39,894 bases of DNA, taken from NCBI GenBank assembly GCA_009699375.1, contig WLOF01000006.1:1-39894 (forward strand), given 5' to 3'. Made by a program: the position numbers and the translations under genes. Source of the DNA: Actinomycetota bacterium. Its GTDB lineage: Bacteria > Actinomycetota > Actinomycetes > Nanopelagicales > Nanopelagicaceae. Positions 34,569 to 39,894 of the stretch are shown piece by piece. The first letter of the stretch is position 1; every line of letters begins with the position of its first letter. Under the pieces are notes generated by a model. That model worked only from the letters and a program-made list of their open reading frames with translations. It searched no databases and had not been told where the DNA came from.

Positions 34569-35384
34569 ATGGATTTGATAGTCACCCTGCAGTGCAAAGA
34601 TCAACCTGGAATCGTGCATGCCATGACTTCAGCAATTTTGGCTTGCAAGGGAAACATCATTGAGAACCAGCAATTTACTGATCCTGCAACCAATATTTTT
34701 GTCATGAGAACTCGATTTGAAACAAATCTTAAATTAGAAGAATCAGAGGAAATACTTGGAAAAGAATTGGCGAGGTTTACGCCAACTCTTAAATTACGAG
34801 GCGCGAACCAAAAAAAGAAGGCTCTGGTCCTTGTAACTAAGGAGAGTCATTGCCTGCGAGACCTTCTTTATCTAATCGAATTGGGAGAACTCCCTATCGA
34901 GATACCTCTCGTAATCGCTAATCATGAGGATCTCCGTTTTTTGGTAGAAACACATGGAACTGCCTTTGAGGTTCTAAACACTGAAGATGCGATCAGAAAT
35001 CGCATCACCGAGCTAGGTATCGACTTTGTAGTGTTGGCTCGATATATGCAAATTCTTTCCAAGAGCTTCTGTGACTTTATGCCCGGCAAAATAATCAACA
35101 TTCACCATTCATTCTTGCCTGGATTCAAAGGTGCAAAGCCGTATCACCAAGCGCATGCGCGTGGAGTTAAAATTATTGGAGCAACAGCCCACTTTGTTAC
35201 GAGCGAACTTGATGAAGGACCAATCATCCAACAAGATGTTGCTCACGTAAATCATGCTTCAACGCCTGAAGAGTTAATTGCAATAGGCCGCGATATCGAA
35301 AGACGAGTTCTTGCTAAGGCAGTCAAGTTGTATGCAGAAGATAGGATTTTTCTTGTAGGGCAAAGAACAATAATTTTTAATTAA
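34569..35384 (+). CDS. purU: Formyltetrahydrofolate deformylase
   Basis: 271 residues. The N-terminal ACT domain (about 1-80) starts MDLIVTLQCKDQPGIVHAMT. The C-terminal formyltransferase fold has FVVLARYMQILSKSF, the catalytic Asn-His segment NIHHSFLPGFKGAKPYHQA, IGATAHFVTSELDEGPIIQQ with the catalytic Asp, and GRDIERRVLAKAV. It hydrolyses 10-formyl-THF to formate and THF, providing formate for purine synthesis and balancing C1 units. It complements the 5-formyl-THF cyclo-ligase at 28855. It is convergent with tRNA-Arg. Confidence 0.96.
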   Translation: MDLIVTLQCKDQPGIVHAMTSAILACKGNIIENQQFTDPATNIFVMRTRFETNLKLEESEEILGKELARFTPTLKLRGANQKKKALVLVTKESHCLRDLLYLIELGELPIEIPLVIANHEDLRFLVETHGTAFEVLNTEDAIRNRITELGIDFVVLARYMQILSKSFCDFMPGKIINIHHSFLPGFKGAKPYHQAHARGVKIIGATAHFVTSELDEGPIIQQDVAHVNHASTPEELIAIGRDIERRVLAKAVKLYAEDRIFLVGQRTIIFN

Positions 35385-35394
35385 AGTTTTAGTG

Positions 35395-35467
35395 TGTCCC
35401 CGGCGGGAGTTGAACCTGCGACCTACCGCTTAGGAGGCGGTTGCTCTATCCACTGAGCTACGGGGAC
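35395..35467 (-). tRNA. tRNA-Arg (anticodon CCU)
   Basis: The minus strand forms a full cloverleaf. Acceptor GTCCCCG/CGGGGAC with discriminator A, D arm GCTCAGTGGATAGAGC, anticodon stem ACCGC/GCGGT with loop CTCCTAA (anticodon CCT), and T arm GCAGG/TTCAACT/CCCGC with one imperfect pair (A opposite C). CCA is not encoded. It reads AGG codons. Confidence 0.96.
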
Positions 35468-35623
35468 GTGCATCTCGAAATTTGTTTTTGTTGGGGTAAG
35501 GATACTCATACTGTTTTTCTAAAGTAGTAACGATTTTTACGCATGAAATTGGCTTATCTAATACAAATGGCTAGCATAGGTAATCTAACTGATCAGGAGT
35601 ATTTTCCTCATGGAAGGCCAACA

Positions 35624-36850
35624 ATGAAGGCGCTAGTTATAGGCGCGGGCGGCGTTGGCAGAGCAATCGCAAATATCGCATCTCGAAGGCCATTTATTTC
35701 ATCAATGGTTATTGCCGATCGTAATTTGTCTCGCGCTGAAGAAGCCGTTACCCGCGTTAACGATTCACGTTTTTCCGCAGCACAAGTTAATGCCGCTGAA
35801 CTTGAAGACATCAGAGAGTTAATTCGAAAAGCGAATCCAGATGTGGTCATCAATGCTGTTGACCCTCGTTATGTCATGCCGATTTTTTTGGCGTGCGAAA
35901 TCGAAAACACAAATTACATAGATATGGCGATGTCACTATCGCGCCCACATCCTCACTATCCAAATACCGAAACTGGCGTAAAGCTCGGGGACGAACAATT
36001 TGCTCGTGATTGGAACTGGAGTGAACGAGGAATATACGCGCTCGTTGGTATGGGTATTGAACCTGGTATGAGTGATGTATTTGCTCGTTATGCCTCAGAT
36101 TATTTATTCAGTCGTTTGGATTCCATCACCGTTCTGGATGGATCAAATCTCACGGTTGAAGGTCATAACTTTGCACCTTCCTTCTCTATTTGGACGACTA
36201 TCGAAGAGTGCCTTAATCCTCCACTCGTTTGGGAAGATGGCCGTGGCTGGTTTACAACCGAACCATTTAGCGAAATTGAAGTCTTTGATTTTCCTGAAGG
36301 AATTGGGCCAGTTGAATGCGTGAATGTGGAGCACGAAGAAGTTGTTCTTATTCCGCAAAAGGTCGATGCAAAGAAAGTTAACTTTAAATACGGTCTTGGT
36401 GCGCAATTCATCACGACTCTTAAAACAATTCATATGCTCGGCATGGATCGCAAAGAGCATGTTGACGTGCAAGGAGTTTCTGTTTCACCAAGAGATTTGT
36501 TAACGGCATCGCTTCCCGATCCGGCAACACTAGGTGAGCGTATGCGCGGGAAAACTTGCGCCGGAACTCTTGTAAAAGGTTTAAATAAAGAAGGTAAGCC
36601 TTACGCTTGTTATATGTACAACGTGATTGATAACGCTTGGTCTATGAAGGAATATGGCGATCAAGCAGTTGTGTGGCAAACCGCAGTAAATCCTGTGATC
36701 GCAATGGAATTGATTCACAAGGGTATCTGGCAACCTTCAGGTGTAAACGGTCCAGAATGGTTTGATGCAAAACCTTTCTTAGATTTATTAGAGCCATATG
36801 GCACTACGTGGACAATTCGAGAAGAAGACTCGAGCGGAATCGAGATCTAA
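35624..36850 (+). CDS. Saccharopine dehydrogenase-like (LYS1-type) NAD(P)-dependent oxidoreductase
   Basis: 408 residues from ATG 35624, which has GGAAGG 7 nt upstream; an in-frame extension to 35543 lacks such a site. The N-terminal Rossmann fold is MKALVIGAGGVGRAIANIA. NPDVVINAVDPRYVMPIFLA, ENTNYIDMAMS and GMGIEPGMSDVFARYASDYL follow the saccharopine/carboxynorspermidine dehydrogenase plan. The amine and keto-acid partners are not known. Polyamine synthesis is one possibility, but no decarboxylase (NspC) is nearby. It forms a tight run with the GMC oxidoreductase (4-nt gap) and the SDR. Confidence 0.85.
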   Translation: MKALVIGAGGVGRAIANIASRRPFISSMVIADRNLSRAEEAVTRVNDSRFSAAQVNAAELEDIRELIRKANPDVVINAVDPRYVMPIFLACEIENTNYIDMAMSLSRPHPHYPNTETGVKLGDEQFARDWNWSERGIYALVGMGIEPGMSDVFARYASDYLFSRLDSITVLDGSNLTVEGHNFAPSFSIWTTIEECLNPPLVWEDGRGWFTTEPFSEIEVFDFPEGIGPVECVNVEHEEVVLIPQKVDAKKVNFKYGLGAQFITTLKTIHMLGMDRKEHVDVQGVSVSPRDLLTASLPDPATLGERMRGKTCAGTLVKGLNKEGKPYACYMYNVIDNAWSMKEYGDQAVVWQTAVNPVIAMELIHKGIWQPSGVNGPEWFDAKPFLDLLEPYGTTWTIREEDSSGIEI

Positions 36851-36854
36851 CGCC

Positions 36855-38528
36855 ATGAACCGTGAGTTTGACGTCATCATCGTTGGCTCAGGTTTTGGTG
36901 GCTCTGTCTCTGCGTTACGCCTTATTGAAAAGGGATATCGCGTAGCAGTTCTTGAAGCAGGTAAAAGATTTGAAGATAAGGACTTTCCTAAAACGTCTTG
37001 GCGACTAAACAAATTTCTTTTTGCTCCAAAATTAGGACTTTTAGGTATCCAGCGGATTCACGTACTTCCAGATGTGTTAGTTCTGGCTGGAGCGGGGGTT
37101 GGCGGTGGATCGCTTGTTTATGCCAATACCTTGTATCAACCCGGGGATGAATATTTTCAAGATCCACAATGGTCTGCAATTACAAACTGGAAACAAGAAT
37201 TAGAACCTTGCTATGTACAAGCACGCGCCATGCTAGGTGTAACGAAATATCCTTACTTTTCACCCAGTGATCAAGCTCTTAAAGATGCATCAGAAGCAAT
37301 GGGAGTTGGCCACACTTTTACACTCGCACCCCTTGGAATCCATTTTGGAGATAAGCCTGGAGAAAAAGTATCGGACCCATATTTTGGTGGTGTTGGACCA
37401 GATCGTGAAGGCTGTGTTGGATGTGGCGGATGTATGACTGGTTGTCGTCACAATGCTAAGAACACACTTCCCAAAAATTATCTCGGACTTGCAGAGAAGG
37501 CTGGGGCGAAGGTCTTTCCTTTAACAACAGTTACTGAGATTAAGCAAAAACCTAATGGAGAATGGGTTGTCTCAGCAAAAGGAACAAGAGGATGGGGCCG
37601 CTCAACATTAACTTTTACTGCACCACAAGTAATTGTTTCTGCAGGAACTTTCAATACTCAAAAATTATTACACCGCATGAAAGATGACGGCAAACTTCCT
37701 CACATCTCATCTCGTTTAGGTGATCTTTCTCGAACAAATAGCGAGTCATTAGTTGGAGCAACAATGCCAACTACAAAGATTAATTTCAGTAAAGGTCCAG
37801 CAATAACATCCTCTTTCTATCCCTCAGAAGGTACCCACGTGGAATCTGTCCGTTATGGAAAGGGCAGTAATTTCATGGGGCTCATGCAAACTCTCATGAC
37901 TGATGGTGAATCTTCCAAAATCCGTCGGAAGCAATGGTTGCGAACATTTATCACTAAGCCTTCTCTCTTGCCAAAAGTTCTTAATGTGCGCCATTGGTCT
38001 GAACGGACTTTCATCGCTCTGGTTATGCAAAATGTTGATTCTGCAATTAAAGTCCGCGGAAAACGTGGTCTATTTGGTTGGCATTTAACGTCAGAAAATG
38101 ATCCGCTAAAACCTAATGCAACCTGGATCCCAGAAGCTAATGCAACTGCACGACAAATTGCATCTCAGTACGGTGGGATAGCAGGCGGCCATATTGGAGA
38201 TCTCATCGACGCACCATTTACTGCACATTTCGTTGGTGGATGTGTCATCGGAGATAGCGCTGATCGTGGAGTAATCGATCCATATCATCGGGTGTGGAAT
38301 TATCCGACACTCCATGTTGTTGATGGTTCAACAATCACAGCAAACTTAGGCGTTAACCCTTCGCTAACAATTACTGCACAGGCAGAACGCGCAATGTCTA
38401 TGTGGCCAAACTGTGGTGAAGTTGATCTTCGCCCATCTCAAGGCTCTGCCTACAAAACTATTGCTCCGATCGCACCACATCATCCTGTTGTACCAGCTGG
38501 TGCTCCTGCAGAACTTCGAATACGTTAA
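36855..38528 (+). CDS. GMC-type FAD oxidoreductase, ChoD-like, with CxxCxxCxxxC motif
   Basis: 557 residues from ATG 36855, 4 nt after the previous stop. The FAD dinucleotide fold DVIIVGSGFGGSVSALRLIE opens the protein, and LAGAGVGGGSLVYANTLYQP follows. The C-terminal GMC motif with GGCVIGDSADRGVIDPYHRV, HVVDGSTITANLGVNPS closes it. It matches the actinobacterial ChoD group (as recalled, Rv3409c) almost throughout, not the Streptomyces secreted cholesterol oxidases. Residues around 195 read GCVGCGGCMTGCRHNAKNTL, a CxxCxxCxxxC pattern suggesting an iron-sulfur cluster. There is no signal peptide. Sterol oxidation is doubtful in this setting; the substrate is unknown. Confidence 0.9.
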   Translation: MNREFDVIIVGSGFGGSVSALRLIEKGYRVAVLEAGKRFEDKDFPKTSWRLNKFLFAPKLGLLGIQRIHVLPDVLVLAGAGVGGGSLVYANTLYQPGDEYFQDPQWSAITNWKQELEPCYVQARAMLGVTKYPYFSPSDQALKDASEAMGVGHTFTLAPLGIHFGDKPGEKVSDPYFGGVGPDREGCVGCGGCMTGCRHNAKNTLPKNYLGLAEKAGAKVFPLTTVTEIKQKPNGEWVVSAKGTRGWGRSTLTFTAPQVIVSAGTFNTQKLLHRMKDDGKLPHISSRLGDLSRTNSESLVGATMPTTKINFSKGPAITSSFYPSEGTHVESVRYGKGSNFMGLMQTLMTDGESSKIRRKQWLRTFITKPSLLPKVLNVRHWSERTFIALVMQNVDSAIKVRGKRGLFGWHLTSENDPLKPNATWIPEANATARQIASQYGGIAGGHIGDLIDAPFTAHFVGGCVIGDSADRGVIDPYHRVWNYPTLHVVDGSTITANLGVNPSLTITAQAERAMSMWPNCGEVDLRPSQGSAYKTIAPIAPHHPVVPAGAPAELRIR

Positions 38529-38534
38529 TCAGTT

Positions 38535-39326
38535 GTGCCTCAAGTGAATACTTCAAAATTTGCTCTTATTACTGGTTCAACTGCCGGAATTGGTGCAAGT
38601 TTTGCAGAACTACTTGCCCGAGAAGGATTCAATCTTGTTCTCGTAGCTCGCGATAGAAATCGTTTAGATGAAAGTGCGAAAAATCTATCTAATGCGCACA
38701 ATGTGCGCTGTGAAGTGATTCAGGCTGATCTTACAAAAAATGATGCTGTAAGTAGAGTCGAAAAGCGTCTACTGAATTTACAAGAGCCAATAGAAGTCTT
38801 AGTAAATAATGCAGGTTTTGGAATTAATAAGAGCTTCTTGCTAAGTGACATTGATGCGGAAAAGGAGCTACTTGAAGTACTGGTTCAAACTCCCATGCGT
38901 CTGATGCATGCAGTTTTACCTATTATGCGAGCCAGAAATAGTGGAACTGTTATCAATGTATCTTCGGTTGCTGGCTGGATAGCCGGGGGAACGTATAGCG
39001 CATCAAAATCTTACTTAACCGTCTTGAGCGAATCACTGCATACTGAACTTCAAGGAACTGGCGTTCATGTAACGTCATTGTGTCCAGGTTTTACGCGTAC
39101 TGAGTTTCACGAACGCGGTCGTATGAAGATGGATTCTTTACCTGCTTTTATGTGGCTGACATCAGAAGATGTAGTAGCTAAAGCTTGGAGTGATTCGCAA
39201 AAAGGTAGGGCGTTATCTATTCCAGGGTGGCAGTATGGGATTTTAAGTTTCATCACACGGTTTGGACCTCGCCCTTTGATTCGCAAAATTGGCATGAACG
39301 TCAGGGTAAAACAACGTCAGAAATAG
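38535..39326 (+). CDS. Short-chain dehydrogenase/reductase
   Basis: 263-residue classical SDR. Cofactor motif ALITGSTAGIGASFAELLAR (TGxxxGIG), NNAGFG, and the catalytic Ser-Tyr-Lys in VINVSSVAGWIAGGTYSASK. ARDRNRLDE after the second strand has an Arg that favours NADP(H). The start is GTG 38535, 6 nt after the GMC stop. The C-terminal segment (FITRFGPRPLIRKIG) resembles the DltE/YqjQ-like SDRs that act on hydrophobic substrates. With the two upstream genes it makes a three-oxidoreductase unit. Confidence 0.93.
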   Translation: MPQVNTSKFALITGSTAGIGASFAELLAREGFNLVLVARDRNRLDESAKNLSNAHNVRCEVIQADLTKNDAVSRVEKRLLNLQEPIEVLVNNAGFGINKSFLLSDIDAEKELLEVLVQTPMRLMHAVLPIMRARNSGTVINVSSVAGWIAGGTYSASKSYLTVLSESLHTELQGTGVHVTSLCPGFTRTEFHERGRMKMDSLPAFMWLTSEDVVAKAWSDSQKGRALSIPGWQYGILSFITRFGPRPLIRKIGMNVRVKQRQK

Positions 39327-39361
39327 GGAACGTCAGTAGATTTCACAGTCAATTCCTAGTT

Positions 39362-39379
39362 AGCAAGCGTGGTCTTGCT
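39362..39379 (+). terminator. Weak hairpin after the oxidoreductase run
   Basis: AGCAAG and CTTGCT form a perfect 6-bp stem around a 6-nt loop, 36 nt after the SDR stop. No T run follows on the plus strand, so its role as a terminator is uncertain. The rest of the gap 39327-39460 presumably holds the promoter of the next gene; I see no clear -35/-10 pair. Confidence 0.25.
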
Positions 39380-39460
39380 CGGTTAAAAAGGCATTCATCG
39401 CTAATATTGCCTTATATCTGCTGTATCTATTGGATGTTGTAAATCTATCGGGAGGTTTCC

Positions 39461-39894
39461 ATGTTTACCAAAGTTGTTACCGCTTGTCTCGCATCCCTTT
39501 TACTTACCGGGTCTTTTGTCGCGCCATCAGCGACGGCTGCAGTCAAGATCAGTAACGGGGTTGCTTGTGCGAAATCTGGAGCGACAACAAAGGTGAAGAC
39601 AACAACCTACAAGTGCACCAAAAACCCAACAGTGAAGAATGCAAAGCTGACATGGGTCAGCAAGGATTGTTTAGATGCCAACACAGCATGGATTAAGTCA
39701 GATAAGGATTATCAAGGGTTGGCAGCGCAAATGCCGGCAACGCTAGCTGATTTAGATCAGAAGATTTTGGATGAACAAGCAAATGTTGTTCTGCAAAATG
39801 AGAAGGCCGATGCTCTTGATCTACAAATAAAGACATTTACGGAAACCGTTACGGCTCTCACTGCCAAACGTGAAAAACTTATTGCAGATAGCGC
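39461..39894 (+). CDS. Secreted Cys-module and coiled-coil protein (partial, 3' end outside window)
   Basis: An open frame from ATG 39461, with GGGAGG 5 nt upstream, runs off the window (144 complete codons). The signal peptide is MFTKVVTACLASLLLTGSFV plus APSATA, with cleavage likely after A26. A small module follows with three cysteines (C36, C52, C70) in VACAKSGATTKV, YKCTKNPTVKN and KLTWVSKDC. From about residue 85 the sequence is a Leu/Ala/Glu/Lys-rich coiled coil (ADLDQKILDEQANVV). No enzyme domain is visible. It may be a wall-associated or structural protein and a possible target of the O-mannosyltransferase. Confidence 0.85.
   Translation, partial: MFTKVVTACLASLLLTGSFVAPSATAAVKISNGVACAKSGATTKVKTTTYKCTKNPTVKNAKLTWVSKDCLDANTAWIKSDKDYQGLAAQMPATLADLDQKILDEQANVVLQNEKADALDLQIKTFTETVTALTAKREKLIADS

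Overview
This window looks like a chromosomal core region of a small, streamlined, low-GC freshwater actinobacterium of the acI / Nanopelagicales type. Three things point that way: (i) an actinorhodopsin with a proton-pump motif, next to Blh-type retinal synthesis and the heterodimeric CrtYc/CrtYd lycopene cyclase of actinobacteria; (ii) a gene order that, from memory, largely follows the Mycobacterium tuberculosis Rv0992c-Rv1026 block (5-FCL, moeA, rimJ, Rv0996-like, Pmt, rsmI, metG, tatD, rsmA, ispE, pth, rplY, prs, glmU, mfd, mazG, lipoprotein, eno, ftsB, DUF501, ppx); (iii) very tight packing, with start/stop overlaps, convergent genes only a few bases apart, and AT-rich sequence. The taxonomic placement is inference.

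Layout. 1-2313: phototrophy locus (blh, cut by the window edge, divergent from crtYc-crtYd; a small membrane protein; a strong terminator; actinorhodopsin with a structured leader). 2314-11056: minus-strand run mfd, SurA-like lipoprotein, mazG, eno, ftsB, DUF501, ppx, udgB. 11189-13894: ppc (+), converging on a TrpB2-type tryptophan synthase. 13891-19184: minus-strand glmU-prs, a structured gap, then rplY-pth-trpB2. 19299-20002: tRNA-Gln(UUG) and a MarR regulator. 20007-25085: minus-strand rsmI-metG-tatD-rsmA-ispE. 25133-26446: protein O-mannosyltransferase (+). 26455-28811: minus-strand moeA-like, rimJ-like and a membrane protein. 28855-29397: 5-formyl-THF cyclo-ligase (+). 29411-31830: minus-strand CopC-like and CopD-CtaG fusion. 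31951-34549: FmdB zinc ribbon, a newly noticed 38-aa minus-strand ORF, and an MMPL exporter. 34569-39326: purU, tRNA-Arg(CCU), then a run of saccharopine-dehydrogenase-like, ChoD-like GMC oxidoreductase and SDR genes. 39461-end: the start of a secreted Cys-containing coiled-coil protein.

How it works together. CrtYc/CrtYd make beta-carotene, Blh cleaves it to retinal, and actinorhodopsin uses retinal to pump protons. Most remaining genes are housekeeping: DNA repair, glycolysis and anaplerosis, division, envelope precursors, PRPP, translation and folate C1 metabolism.

Most unusual points: a MoeA homologue without the whole domain II and with altered catalytic motifs; a CopC homologue without a single His or Cys, coupled to CopD-CtaG; a repeated TANNNT-N6-ATG arrangement implying many leaderless mRNAs, which also supports two small genes; a possible translational hairpin over the actinorhodopsin ribosome-binding site; a three-way-junction-like element followed by a terminator-like hairpin ahead of rplY; and a ChoD-like flavoprotein with a ferredoxin-type CxxCxxCxxxC motif in an uncharacterised redox operon. 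I saw no insertion sequence, phage, CRISPR array or origin. No gene-free stretch exceeds 300 bases.
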